Source: Pedobacter sandarakinus
GTDB lineage: Bacteria > Bacteroidota > Bacteroidia > Sphingobacteriales > Sphingobacteriaceae
Direction: 5' to 3'
Assembly (NCBI RefSeq): GCF_026240095.1
Contig: NZ_JAPIVG010000005.1
Coordinates: forward strand, 1-64,000
Length of the DNA: 64,000 nt
A model generated the notes under the pieces. That model was not told where the DNA came from, made no database searches, and saw only the letters and a list, made by a program, of their open reading frames with translations. Positions 9,376 through 18,789 of the stretch are shown piece after piece. Position 1 is the stretch's first letter, and each line of letters opens with the position of its first letter. The position numbers were made by a program, and so were the translations under genes.

Positions 9376-12300
9376 ATGAAGAATTCACCTCTCTATAAGT
9401 TTTTACTGGTTGCGGCAATGCTCTGTTTCACTATTAGTGCAAGTGCGCAAAATACCTACTATTGGTTTGGTGGTGCCGGAAATTGGTCACAAGTTAGTCA
9501 CTGGTCTTTAACTTCAGGTAACAGCGGTGGAGTTATTGCTCCTGCAGTACCAACTTCCAATGATCATGTGATTTTCGACGATAATTCAGGTTTCGGAACG
9601 TCAACAGCAACCAATACTGTCACCATTAGTTTAGAAGCTTTCAGCAAAAACTTTATTGTGGCTACAACGGCTACTGGAAATAGTCCTCGGTTTGCTGGTG
9701 CTGCTACATTAAACGTATTTGGGTCTATCAGTTTTTCAAATAATACATCTTGGGTCAAAACCGGCGATGTGTTTCTAAAATCAGTTGGAGCGGCAACTAT
9801 TACGCCCAACGGTGTAACTACAATTAGTTCTAATTGGATAGTAAGTAGCGGAAGTTATACTCTACTAGGTCCCTGGATCGCGGCAAGCTTCCTTTATGTA
9901 AATGCAGGTGCAACATTAAGTACCAATGGACATACACTCAACGTCATTAATTTCGTTCATAATGGTCATGTAAACTTAGGGGCTTCCATTGTAAATTGTT
10001 CGGGCTCATGGAACTCTTCAGCAGGGGCAACTGTTAATGCCGGCACTAGTACTATTAATGTTAAAAGTACTTCTTATATCATTTTAAGCTCGATTGGTTT
10101 TGCTTCTACGGCTGGACTGACCTGGTATAACGTCAATGTTGAAAGTCCGAGTGCTACAAATTTTAGTGGTGGTTCTGGTTGCACTTTCAACGATGTGAGT
10201 TTTTTATTAAAAGGTAAGTTCACCATTATCGGCAACAATAATTTCAGGAATTTGACTTTATCTCCAGGAGCTATTCACGAGTTTACGGGAGGTAGCAATC
10301 AGGTTTTGTCGGGAGTGTTAACTTCAACTACACCAGACTGTGAGGGATTGACCGAAATCCGCACCACTACCTTCCCGTCGGCGAGAGCAACATTGACTGT
10401 ACCTGGGATAACCAATGTTATTAACGCCAGAATCACGAATATGGCGGCAAGCGGAGGTACAATAAATGTGGTTGGCGTAGATAATGGAGGGAATTTGGGT
10501 TTCACATTTACATCTCCCATACCTAAAACCCTCTATTGGGTTGGTGGTTCAGGCGGCGATTGGAACAACACAGCAAACTGGTCCAATTTATCTGGTGGTC
10601 CTGGAGGCTATTGTATTCCTACTCAGTTCGACAATGTTATTTTCGATAGCAACTCTAATGCATCTGTTCCTGTAAATATCGGCGCTTCGGCTCAAGGTTA
10701 CTGTCATAATATTACCGTAACCGGATGGGCGGGAGCTGTTTTATCCATTACAGGTGGAGCTTCTTCAAGTTTAAATATTTTCGGCGCAAGTACCTGGAAG
10801 AACGGAATGAACTATAGTGTTCCAACAACAAGGTACTTATCCTCAGACCCTTCCGAACCACTTGTTTTTGATGGGGTATTGCAGCGAACTAATACTTATT
10901 TCTCTGGCTCTGGAGGGTGGATTTTTCAAGATAATTTCGATACAGGAACAGGGGCCGTAGATTATGGAATGTGGCTAGAAAAAGGAACGTTAAATACCAA
11001 TAGTAAAAATATATTTTTGCAAGGCGTCTTTCGGTCGGCCGAATCATTTGTTAACGAAAATAGTCCGCGAACACTTATTCTAGGCAGCTCAGAATTTAGT
11101 GTGGTGAACTGGATAACTAACATAAATGGCGGAACTACCGCCAATTATTCTCTAGATCCTGGTACCAGCCATATCATTGTACGTGGAGATAGTGGCGGTG
11201 GTGGTAATTTCAACACCGTTACAGGGCAAAATTTCTACAATCTAACTTTCAAAAGTATTTCCGCTTCATTTGTCGGTTATGACTTGATTTTTAATAAGGT
11301 AGTGGCTGAAAATAATTTAACTATCATTGGTCAAAAAAACTATCAGATATTACAGTTAGCGTCAAGCAAAATTACCCGAATTTCGCATATGCAAACAATA
11401 GCTCAGCAACTGGTTGCTGGCAGTTTCGATTGTGCGCCAATGGCAGAAATTATAGATAATGGAAATAATGGTACCATAAGTATGCCACCATCGGCAACAC
11501 CAGTTGTCATTCATAACGTTAGAATGCAAGGAATTGATGCTATTGGAGGAAATACCTTTAATGCAACAGGGGTTGATTTGGGAGGCAATAACGGTTGGAC
11601 ATTCGCCGGAGTAGCATCCAAAACGCTCTATTGGATCGGCGGATCTGGACAATGGAACGATCCTTTACACTGGAGTACAAATGCTGATGGTTCGCCATCC
11701 GGTGGCTGTGTTCCCAACCAATATGATGATGTCATTTTCAACCAATTTTCTGGACCTGGTACGTCAGCAATAGCAATTACGGTAAATACTAATCCAGCCT
11801 ACTTTAAGAATATGATCTGGACAGCAGGTGCTCCTATTGGCGCCACCATCACCTCCGATCAAAATATCTTCTGCTATGGATCAATGACGATGGGACAAAA
11901 CATGTCGTGGATTTCTACAAGCAATACGATATATTTTAAATCTTCAGTTGCTGCTCAATCGATTTTATTTAATGGATCATCTTCAAGACTTGGACTCGAT
12001 TTCGATAATCCAACAGGGGGGTGGATATTTCAAGATTATGTAAAACTCGTAAATCTTGCAGGCATACAATTTCGTTCTGGGAGTTTGAGTTTTAATGGAA
12101 ATAATGCAGAATTAGGAAGCTTTTTTTCATATGACGTGCCAAGTAGAAACTTAAACATCTCCAATTCCCAAATCAATATTACTACGTCTTTTACATATAA
12201 AGGAAGTTTAGGAATACTTAATGCGATTGGAAGTACTATCTCAGTGGGTACTACTTTTACTTCGGAAAGTACCATCCTCCAGTGGCACGATATAATAATG

Positions 12301-13245
12301 AGGGCAGGGGCAGTAGGTAATTTCGTTGGAGGTGGCGCCAATTATAATCGCGTATGGCTGAGGAAAAGTACTACGGTTAGCGGTAATAACCACATGAAGA
12401 TTTTAGAGATTGATCAGAACCAGGTTACAACAACACTAACCGCAGGTAGCACACAAACGGTTGATAATATGCTTTACTTAAGTGGTACACCTTGTCAGTT
12501 TAATCGAATATATTCATCCATAGTTGGAACTTCAGCAAACCTAAACGTTCTCGCTGGAAATGACAAGTTTGATTTTGTTTATGTTAGGAACATCAACGCA
12601 AGTGGTGTCACACTATCATTTGAGCGGAACAGTGTTAATGAAGGCGGCAATAACAATATTTCTTTTTTAACGAGTGGAAGTACCGGATTAATCGGTTTGG
12701 GCAATGATTTGGAATGCAATGAGTTTGATGCAGCTATCCCAACAACTTATACCTTAAATGCACAAGGATTTTATGGTGGCCCGAGTACAACCTACAGCTG
12801 GACTAAAATTGGTGACCCAGCGCACAGTGGTGTTCTAGGCACAGACAGTACGCTAGATATCAGCACACTTGGTTTTGGTACCTATCGCGTTGATGTAAAC
12901 TATCAAGGAAGCACAAGTTGTATTGTAAACGACCAGATCACCGTTACCCAACGTACTGTAGTTCCAATTACAGCCAATAATCAATCGGTATGTATAGGTT
13001 CACAAGCTACTGTCGCCAAGTTGACTGCATCAGGAAGTAATATTAAGTGGTACGATGTTCCAGCGAATGGGACAGCATTGGCATTAAATACGCTATTGAT
13101 TAACGGCGCAACTTACTATGCCTCGCAAACAGTAAATGGATGCGAAAGTCGTCGTGTAGCGGTGGTGGTAATCTTAAATTCTTGTTTTGTTCCAGTAAAT
13201 CCTTCGATGAGGAGTAGAGTGAACGCAACAGTTGCGACAAATTAG
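9376..13245 (+). CDS. Giant secreted protein with three ~365-residue repeats and an Ig-like C-terminus
   Basis: The 1289-residue protein has a signal peptide ending SASAQ. Each of three large repeats opens with an aromatic motif followed by W and HW/NW: YYWFGGAGNWS (near residue 28), LYWVGGSGGDWN (near 384) and LYWIGGSGQWND (near 750), and contains a conserved P-x-x-x-D-x-V-(I)-F segment. The last ~130 residues carry PKD/Ig-like sequence with Cys pairs (SCIVNDQITVTQ and GCESRRVAVVV), a type usually followed by a T9SS type-B sorting domain. Here the protein stops soon after (NSCFVPVNPS), so either the tail is non-canonical or it has been lost. Likely a cell-surface adhesin; ligand unknown. Confidence 0.85.
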   Translation: MKNSPLYKFLLVAAMLCFTISASAQNTYYWFGGAGNWSQVSHWSLTSGNSGGVIAPAVPTSNDHVIFDDNSGFGTSTATNTVTISLEAFSKNFIVATTATGNSPRFAGAATLNVFGSISFSNNTSWVKTGDVFLKSVGAATITPNGVTTISSNWIVSSGSYTLLGPWIAASFLYVNAGATLSTNGHTLNVINFVHNGHVNLGASIVNCSGSWNSSAGATVNAGTSTINVKSTSYIILSSIGFASTAGLTWYNVNVESPSATNFSGGSGCTFNDVSFLLKGKFTIIGNNNFRNLTLSPGAIHEFTGGSNQVLSGVLTSTTPDCEGLTEIRTTTFPSARATLTVPGITNVINARITNMAASGGTINVVGVDNGGNLGFTFTSPIPKTLYWVGGSGGDWNNTANWSNLSGGPGGYCIPTQFDNVIFDSNSNASVPVNIGASAQGYCHNITVTGWAGAVLSITGGASSSLNIFGASTWKNGMNYSVPTTRYLSSDPSEPLVFDGVLQRTNTYFSGSGGWIFQDNFDTGTGAVDYGMWLEKGTLNTNSKNIFLQGVFRSAESFVNENSPRTLILGSSEFSVVNWITNINGGTTANYSLDPGTSHIIVRGDSGGGGNFNTVTGQNFYNLTFKSISASFVGYDLIFNKVVAENNLTIIGQKNYQILQLASSKITRISHMQTIAQQLVAGSFDCAPMAEIIDNGNNGTISMPPSATPVVIHNVRMQGIDAIGGNTFNATGVDLGGNNGWTFAGVASKTLYWIGGSGQWNDPLHWSTNADGSPSGGCVPNQYDDVIFNQFSGPGTSAIAITVNTNPAYFKNMIWTAGAPIGATITSDQNIFCYGSMTMGQNMSWISTSNTIYFKSSVAAQSILFNGSSSRLGLDFDNPTGGWIFQDYVKLVNLAGIQFRSGSLSFNGNNAELGSFFSYDVPSRNLNISNSQINITTSFTYKGSLGILNAIGSTISVGTTFTSESTILQWHDIIMRAGAVGNFVGGGANYNRVWLRKSTTVSGNNHMKILEIDQNQVTTTLTAGSTQTVDNMLYLSGTPCQFNRIYSSIVGTSANLNVLAGNDKFDFVYVRNINASGVTLSFERNSVNEGGNNNISFLTSGSTGLIGLGNDLECNEFDAAIPTTYTLNAQGFYGGPSTTYSWTKIGDPAHSGVLGTDSTLDISTLGFGTYRVDVNYQGSTSCIVNDQITVTQRTVVPITANNQSVCIGSQATVAKLTASGSNIKWYDVPANGTALALNTLLINGATYYASQTVNGCESRRVAVVVILNSCFVPVNPSMRSRVNATVATN

Positions 13246-13788
13246 AATGTAAGATAAGTTAGCGTCACCATTCTGAAATTTTGCTTTTTTCTTGTGAGCT
13301 CAAATTGCATTCATGTGTAACGATTTAAAATTTGCCTACATATTTGGCATGTCAATCGCAAAGAGATCCGATTAACATGCCAATAAAGCGCTTTGCGAAA
13401 ATTACCTCAGTGAAATTTTTACTTATTGTGTTTTTTAAAATCTTATGGCGCTCAATTTAGCTCCGCTGTCTCAGTATTATCTTGGATTTCTGGGTTTTCT
13501 AATAAGATCAGCTTTATACCACAAATAGATAGGGATGTTTGGTCGATCTTTTGGAAGTTATGTTTTCAGGGATGAAGAAGTAGTATCAATTATCCAAATT
13601 TGCTATCACTTGTGCTTTCTAATCCTATTAATAATCGGTTGGAATGCCAAGATTTCCCAAAAACCTTCTGCTTTAGCATTAAATTAATTAAATCGAGTAG
13701 TTGCTTCTGTTTTCCAGTGGTTGATGAGGAACAGAATAACGCACATTTATGCAAAGTTTTCTAATATTATTCATTAAAAAATTGCACC
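13246..13788. other. Intergenic region, no gene seen
   Basis: A 543-base AT-rich stretch lies between two convergent genes. There is no open frame of note and no strong hairpin followed by a T-run. Confidence 0.5.
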
Positions 13789-14829
13789 CTATTTATCTGT
13801 TTTTAACCAATTTAATGCAGCAATAATCTTTTTGTCAGCGTTAAGGTTCTCGAAATTATCACCGCCAATGATGATCTGGTCTGGTTGCACATCCTTCCAG
13901 TATGCATTCCCATTCCGGTCAGCCTCAATGGCAGTAGACATAAACACACCTAATGAATATGCCAACCAGAAAGAATCGTTTGCAGTAGTGTAACCTCCGG
14001 TATTTTCGCCGATGAACATCGTGTTTTTACGTCCTTTAAAGGAAATTGCCACCGCCTCACCAGAGCTGGCCGTAAATCGGCTTAGCAAGACGACAACCTT
14101 TAAATTACTGGCGGGAGCGCCGATATTTGCAATTGTGCAGTAGGTATCTTTTCCAGAGTAAGCGCTGTTAGGGGTAACACCCCAGCTCTCATCTTCCTTG
14201 CCATCGGCACCAACAAATGCGCCTAAGTTGCCTGGTTTAAATAGGTTGGCTATGCCGCCCAACATGGCAAACATTGCTCCACCCGTATTCAGGCGAAGAT
14301 CTATCACCAATCCCTTTAATTTACTAGGATCAAGTTTGTTTAAGGCACTTTGTATTTCCTGACCAATCCGATCCTGATCTCCTTTAGCTCTTGGGTTGTT
14401 TGCAGGAATAAGCAAATAACCATAACCCTTTGCCAGCATCTGGCTTTTTAAAGTCGGTTCCTGTTTTGTAGCTTCAATTAGATTTTTGTAAGTCGGAGTA
14501 TCAATGGCCTTGCTAGGCACCCGCCACGAATAATATTTGCCTTGATAGTTCATAAAAGCATGGTGGTCGCCTAGCATTTCAAATAATAATTTTATTGCAG
14601 GTATCGCTTCTTTAACGGTTTTAGCGCCTGCTGCCTTTGCACGTACCTGACTTTCTATCTGTGACCAATTCACTTTTTCACGGAAGATAGATTTAGTCTT
14701 GGCAAAGCTCAATGTAGTATCAATCAAAAGCTTTACACTATCTGTAGGAGATGCATTAGCTTGCCTATATACAAAAAGCGTAGGGATGATCAACGAAAAG
14801 AAAACAGCAAATTTCAATAGGAATTTCAT
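13789..14829 (-). CDS. S41 family peptidase (C-terminal processing / tricorn-type)
   Basis: The 346-residue protein has a signal peptide (hydrophobic to about residue 26, ending QANA). The S41 core is visible: LVIDLRLNTGGAMFAMLGG (oxyanion strand and loop), then LLSRFTASSGEAVAISFKG with the nucleophilic Ser in TASSGEA and a downstream Lys in FKGR, then FIGENTGGYTTAN. No PDZ domain is obvious, so it belongs to the shorter, tricorn-like members. It is monocistronic, with no close neighbour on the same strand. Probably a periplasmic or surface protease; substrate unknown. Confidence 0.9.
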   Translation of the reverse strand: MKFLLKFAVFFSLIIPTLFVYRQANASPTDSVKLLIDTTLSFAKTKSIFREKVNWSQIESQVRAKAAGAKTVKEAIPAIKLLFEMLGDHHAFMNYQGKYYSWRVPSKAIDTPTYKNLIEATKQEPTLKSQMLAKGYGYLLIPANNPRAKGDQDRIGQEIQSALNKLDPSKLKGLVIDLRLNTGGAMFAMLGGIANLFKPGNLGAFVGADGKEDESWGVTPNSAYSGKDTYCTIANIGAPASNLKVVVLLSRFTASSGEAVAISFKGRKNTMFIGENTGGYTTANDSFWLAYSLGVFMSTAIEADRNGNAYWKDVQPDQIIIGGDNFENLNADKKIIAALNWLKTDK

Positions 14830-15070
14830 AAGATATAGTTTTCAGTAAATCTGATCTTATTTGTGATAATTGCAATTTATTTTATCCCAAACCCCTGTAA
14901 AATTATCCCAACCTTATGGATTATTGCAAATAGTTTTCACGCTTGCCCAATTTATTGGGATGAAAAAATGAAATTGTTCAAATTATAATATATTTCCATA
15001 CACATTACGTAACTTAATGGCAAAGATGTAAACTGTTCATTTAGCGTTTGAAATGCATTAGCAAAGAAAA
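14830..15070. other. Upstream region of the S41 gene, nothing else seen
   Basis: AT-rich sequence upstream of the S41 protease. No open frame and no consensus promoter was found. Together with 15228-15502 it makes a region holding only a hairpin and a gene fragment, described separately. Confidence 0.4.
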
Positions 15071-15100
15071 AAGCCTTTAGATTTTTAAGTCTAAAGGCTT
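15071..15100 (-). terminator. Perfect 11-bp hairpin, terminator-like on the minus strand
   Basis: AAGCCTTTAGA at 15071-15081 pairs perfectly with TCTAAAGGCTT at 15090-15100 around an 8-base loop. On the minus strand the stem is followed by TTTTTTC, the form of an intrinsic terminator. It sits immediately before a gene fragment; an equivalent hairpin precedes the related fragment near 30.35 kb. Confidence 0.65.
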
Positions 15101-15110
15101 GATAATTAAT

Positions 15111-15227
15111 GTAGAGTCAATCCGCGGAAGTTCGAACTTTTATGAGCATTGCGAAGCGATAGTTGATTTTGAGAATTTGTTAAACAATAAGGTGGAAAGG
15201 CAGTATCGTAAAAAGAAATTACTATAA
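15111..15227 (+). pseudogene. 3' fragment of an unidentified coding gene (copy A)
   Basis: A 39-codon open segment ends in TAA at 15225. It encodes a conserved tail containing RGSSNFYEHCEAIVDFE and ending QYRKKKLL. The segment at 30368-30499 is homologous over the same frame without gaps and differs largely at synonymous positions (for example TGC/TGT, GCG/GCT, AAT/AAC), so both derive from the 3' end of a real gene. No start codon or upstream homology remains. The parent family was not recognised. The minus-strand frame 15106-15309 over the same DNA is treated as a shadow. Confidence 0.55.
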
Positions 15228-15502
15228 GTTTTACCAAGGAATTTATCATTTTGAAATCTATTCCAATAGCCTCTTCAATGAATTGTTTCGCCCATTTTTG
15301 TATTATCAAGAAACGACCGTTTTTTGATAGAAATTGAGATGAGTATTTGATAAACAGTTATAGAACTATTGTGTCTTTTCTAGCAGGCCAGCGATGAAGT
15401 AAAGTCTACAGTTGTTTCCTTTCAACCATCAAGAAAAAGGAAGAATACAAGTTATCCTATGAGAGATTTTTGGCTATATTGTAATCACCTACATTTATTG
15501 AA

Positions 15503-16699
15503 ATGAAAAACGACAAAACATCACAAAACTACACGTTAAACAGACGTAACTTTGTTACTGGAATTATCCCGGTGATAGCTGGCGCAACAATACCATCCTG
15601 GGCTTCGGCGAAGGAGATTCAACAAACCAGAGAAGACAATGACTTTCCAGGACTTATTACGCGAGAGAAAAAGCCATTAAATATGGAGTTTCCATTTCCT
15701 ACGTTAAAAAACAGGATTACTCCAAATAACCAGTTCTTCATCAGGAGTCATTTTAATATTCCCAATATTGATGCTACAAATTGGGAATTAGAGATTGGCG
15801 GCAACACCAATCATGTCATAAAGATCAATCTGAGCGAACTTAAAAAGCTTCCTGCAAAAAAGGTAATGGCTACTATAGAATGTGCCGGAAACGGACGTGC
15901 TAACCTCGCCCCAAAAGTGAAGGGTTTAGGATGGGAACAAGGTGGGATCAGCAATGCTGAATGGACAGGAGTACCTTTATCCGTATTGTTAAAGAAGGCT
16001 GGCATAAAGGTGGGTACGGTAGACATTATTTTGGAAGGGAATGATGAGGGGATGATTACAGAAGAGCCGAAATCACCAGGAAAAATCAAATTCGCCCGAA
16101 GCATTCCGTTAAATATAGCAATGCAGGATCACATCATCATCGCCTATGAAATGAATGGAAAACCATTGAGTGCTGAACATGGTTTCCCGGCAAGGGCAAT
16201 TATTCCAGGATGGTATGGTATGGCATCTGTGAAATGGCTGATGAAAATTACTGCATCTGAAAAGCCGTTTGATGGCTATTGGCAGACGATTGAATATGCT
16301 TACTGGAAGCGTGTTGAAGGACTACCTACCTTGACGCCCGTAACCACTACATTGGTTAAGTCTGAAATATCAAGGCCGGTATTGTTTGAAGCGGTGCCGG
16401 CTGGAAAACCTTATCAAGTAAGGGGTGCAGGATGGTCAGGTGATAGTAACCTATCGAAAGTAGAAATAAGCACGGATAAAGGAAATTCATGGCAACCAGC
16501 AAAATTAATTGGTCCTGCTATCCCTTTCGCCTGGCAGCTATTTGAATTTGAATGGGTGGTTCCTGCTAAGACTGGAAGATATAGTTTAATGGCTAGAGCG
16601 ACAGATCAAAATGGCAAAACGCAACCCATGGAGCATGATTTAGACAGAAGAACTTACATGGTTAATTTTATCTCGCCAATTGATGTAGATGTAATATAG
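15503..16699 (+). CDS. Molybdopterin-dependent sulfite oxidase, Tat-exported
   Basis: The 398-residue protein opens with a twin-arginine signal (NRRNFVTGI at ~residues 13-21). The oxidoreductase molybdopterin-binding domain spans about 60-260 and has the molybdenum-ligating Cys in TIECAGNGRA, plus EHGFPARAIIPGWYG. A Mo-co dimerisation domain follows (about 270-390). This is the SorA/SoxC-like class oxidising sulfite to sulfate in the periplasm. There is no haem domain, so electrons must go to a separate cytochrome. It is followed by a DUF305 protein and a beta-propeller on the same strand. It sits tail-to-tail with an operon for a dihaem cytochrome, DsrE and YeiH, which supports a role in sulfur oxyanion handling. 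Confidence 0.93.
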   Translation: MKNDKTSQNYTLNRRNFVTGIIPVIAGATIPSWASAKEIQQTREDNDFPGLITREKKPLNMEFPFPTLKNRITPNNQFFIRSHFNIPNIDATNWELEIGGNTNHVIKINLSELKKLPAKKVMATIECAGNGRANLAPKVKGLGWEQGGISNAEWTGVPLSVLLKKAGIKVGTVDIILEGNDEGMITEEPKSPGKIKFARSIPLNIAMQDHIIIAYEMNGKPLSAEHGFPARAIIPGWYGMASVKWLMKITASEKPFDGYWQTIEYAYWKRVEGLPTLTPVTTTLVKSEISRPVLFEAVPAGKPYQVRGAGWSGDSNLSKVEISTDKGNSWQPAKLIGPAIPFAWQLFEFEWVVPAKTGRYSLMARATDQNGKTQPMEHDLDRRTYMVNFISPIDVDVI

Positions 16700-16791
16700 C
16701 TCAATAAGAACAAATTTCAGGATCTTGCGGTTATCGCATAAGGCTTGTTTGGCATAAACAGTTTATCACAATTAATATTCTACATCAAACC

Positions 16792-17388
16792 ATGATCAGA
16801 TTCACGTCTATACTTCTACTATTTGCTAGTTTCTCTGCACGAGCACAACATGAACACATGCAAATGGCAACTAAAAAAAATGTCTTCCTTGGGCAAATGG
16901 CTCATATGATGATGAAGATGGATGAAATATCAGCTACCACATCTGCAGACAGAGATTTCATACAAATGATGATCCCACATCACCAGGGTGCTATTGATAT
17001 GGCAGAAGAAGAGATTAAGACCGGAAAAAATAAAGAAATGATTCAGCTAGCTAAAAGTATCAAAGCTGAGCAACAAACCCAGATTCAGCAAATGCGACTC
17101 CTGCTCAGCCATCCTGAAGGATTTATCGCTACAGGCAACCAACATCAAAACGCCAACCAGAAGATGATGAAAGTGATGATGGAACAAATGCCTGAAGAAA
17201 AACAATTGTCTGATACTGATCTGTCCTTTGCAAGGATAATGCTTCCTCACCATCAGGCTGCCATCGACATGGCTAAAGTTGAGTTGCGGTATGGAAAAAA
17301 TAAAAATGTAAAAAGACTGGCCGAGAATATTATCTCAGATGAACAGATAGAAATCCAACAAATGAAGACATTTACAAACTCCCATTAA
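16792..17388 (+). CDS. Secreted protein with two DUF305 repeats
   Basis: The 198-residue protein has a signal peptide (MIRFTSILLLFASFSARAQ). It contains two copies of the DUF305 ferritin-like helical module: MMIPHHQGAIDMAEEEI (about 62-78) and IMLPHHQAAIDMAKVEL (about 148-164). The HHQ-A-I-D-M-A motif and the Met/His-rich composition suggest metal (often copper) binding in the periplasm. The gene ends 3 bases before the ATG of the following propeller gene, so the two are translationally close. Confidence 0.88.
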   Translation: MIRFTSILLLFASFSARAQHEHMQMATKKNVFLGQMAHMMMKMDEISATTSADRDFIQMMIPHHQGAIDMAEEEIKTGKNKEMIQLAKSIKAEQQTQIQQMRLLLSHPEGFIATGNQHQNANQKMMKVMMEQMPEEKQLSDTDLSFARIMLPHHQAAIDMAKVELRYGKNKNVKRLAENIISDEQIEIQQMKTFTNSH

Positions 17389-17391
17389 CAT

Positions 17392-18783
17392 ATGAAAAAG
17401 ATATCCTTGTTTACGCTATTAATATTCAGTTTTGCCCTACAATCAAAAGCACAATCAATCTATGCCCAAGACAGGGTTTATACAGGCAATCAGATATCTA
17501 ATACGGTTTCTGTCTTAGATCCCTCAACACAAACGCTATTAGGAAATATTGTTCTTGGTAAACCCCAACCTGATATCTTAAGTCCTCTATATAAGGGACA
17601 GGCCCTGGTTCATGGCCTGGGTTATTCCCCTAAAAGGCAATTACTAGCAGCGGTTTCCATTGGATCAAATTCAGTAACCTTTATTTCAACAGCAAAAAAT
17701 AAAGTTTTAAAAACTGTTTATATCGGACGTTCACCGCATGAGGCAACCTTTAACCCTTCAGGATCACAGGCATGGATATCGGTAAGAGGAGAATCGTATA
17801 TCAGCGTAATTGATGCAAATAAACTGATTGAAATCAAGCAAATTCCAGTAGCCGACGGCCCGGGAATGGTTGCTTTTACTCCAGATGGAAAATGGGCTTA
17901 TATTTGTTCCAGCTTTACTGCAGAAGTGGATGTAGTGAATGCAACTTCTTATGCTATTGTAAAGCGTATTCCAGTAGTTAGTCCATTTTCTCCAAATATA
18001 TTCTGTAGTCCTGATGGGAAATGGATTGCATTGACACATAAGGATGTAGGGAAGATCACTGTCATCAGCACGGAGACAAATACGATACATACAGTACTAA
18101 ATACAGGTCCAATTACCAACCATGTCACTTTTACTTTAGTTAATGATTCACCTGTGATGCTGGCAACCATTGGCGGAGAAAACAGCTTAAAAGTATTTAG
18201 TGTTTCACAAGATTTCAAGCTTACTGATAGCGTTGCGACAGGATCATTGCCACATGGCGTCTGGACTTCGGCAGATGGTAAATTTGCATATGTCGGATTA
18301 GAAAATGATGACCAGGTACAAGTGGTTGATCTGGTAAAAATGGCCGTTGTAAAAACCATTGCTATTGGACAATGTCCGCAAGCATTGTTGTACGCCGCTA
18401 ATGCCAGCCCTGCAAATGCCTCAAAAGAAAATTTAACCCCGCTTAATCTTGCAGACAAAAGTCAGGTGATTAAATTGATGAATAAGGATAATTCAATGTC
18501 ATCAGGCATGCTAAACGTAAGAAGCGTAGGCTTGACTGATCTTGTCCAACAGGACTTTAAAAAACTCGAGCCAAATACTTCGTATACTTTAGCGTTAACC
18601 AACTCCTCAAATGATACGTTTAACGCAGATTATGTCATCAATTCTTTTAAGACCGATGAAAAAGGAGCTTTTAGCGGTCAATCCTCGGGGATAATTAAGA
18701 GTGTAGGAACAGGTGGCGCCGATTATAAACATGTGGTTCTTATTGATGATCTTTCAAAAAAGCTGGTGATGATCAGTAACTAA
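17392..18783 (+). CDS. Secreted YncE/YVTN-type beta-propeller protein
   Basis: The 463-residue protein has a signal peptide ending SKAQS. Residues ~30-340 are a beta-propeller with repeated blade motifs such as GRSPHEATFNPSG, ISVRGESYISVID and GSLPHGVWTSADGKFAYV. The C-terminal ~120 residues form a separate unrecognised domain. YncE-like propellers often accompany DUF305 and cupredoxin-type metal proteins; here it is third in the sulfite oxidase cluster. The stop is only 6 bases from the end of the convergent yeiH gene. Exact function unknown. Confidence 0.82.
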   Translation: MKKISLFTLLIFSFALQSKAQSIYAQDRVYTGNQISNTVSVLDPSTQTLLGNIVLGKPQPDILSPLYKGQALVHGLGYSPKRQLLAAVSIGSNSVTFISTAKNKVLKTVYIGRSPHEATFNPSGSQAWISVRGESYISVIDANKLIEIKQIPVADGPGMVAFTPDGKWAYICSSFTAEVDVVNATSYAIVKRIPVVSPFSPNIFCSPDGKWIALTHKDVGKITVISTETNTIHTVLNTGPITNHVTFTLVNDSPVMLATIGGENSLKVFSVSQDFKLTDSVATGSLPHGVWTSADGKFAYVGLENDDQVQVVDLVKMAVVKTIAIGQCPQALLYAANASPANASKENLTPLNLADKSQVIKLMNKDNSMSSGMLNVRSVGLTDLVQQDFKKLEPNTSYTLALTNSSNDTFNADYVINSFKTDEKGAFSGQSSGIIKSVGTGGADYKHVVLIDDLSKKLVMISN

Positions 18784-18789
18784 TGTATT

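Noticed and set aside
15111..15140. Possible tRNA-like 3' end (GTTCGAAC near GTAG)
   Set aside because: No cloverleaf can be drawn; the sequence is better explained as coding because the reading frame is conserved in both copies.
15106..15309. Minus-strand 67-codon frame
   Set aside because: It is antisense to the fragment whose plus-strand frame is conserved with the copy at 30.4 kb; the synonymous pattern supports the plus strand.
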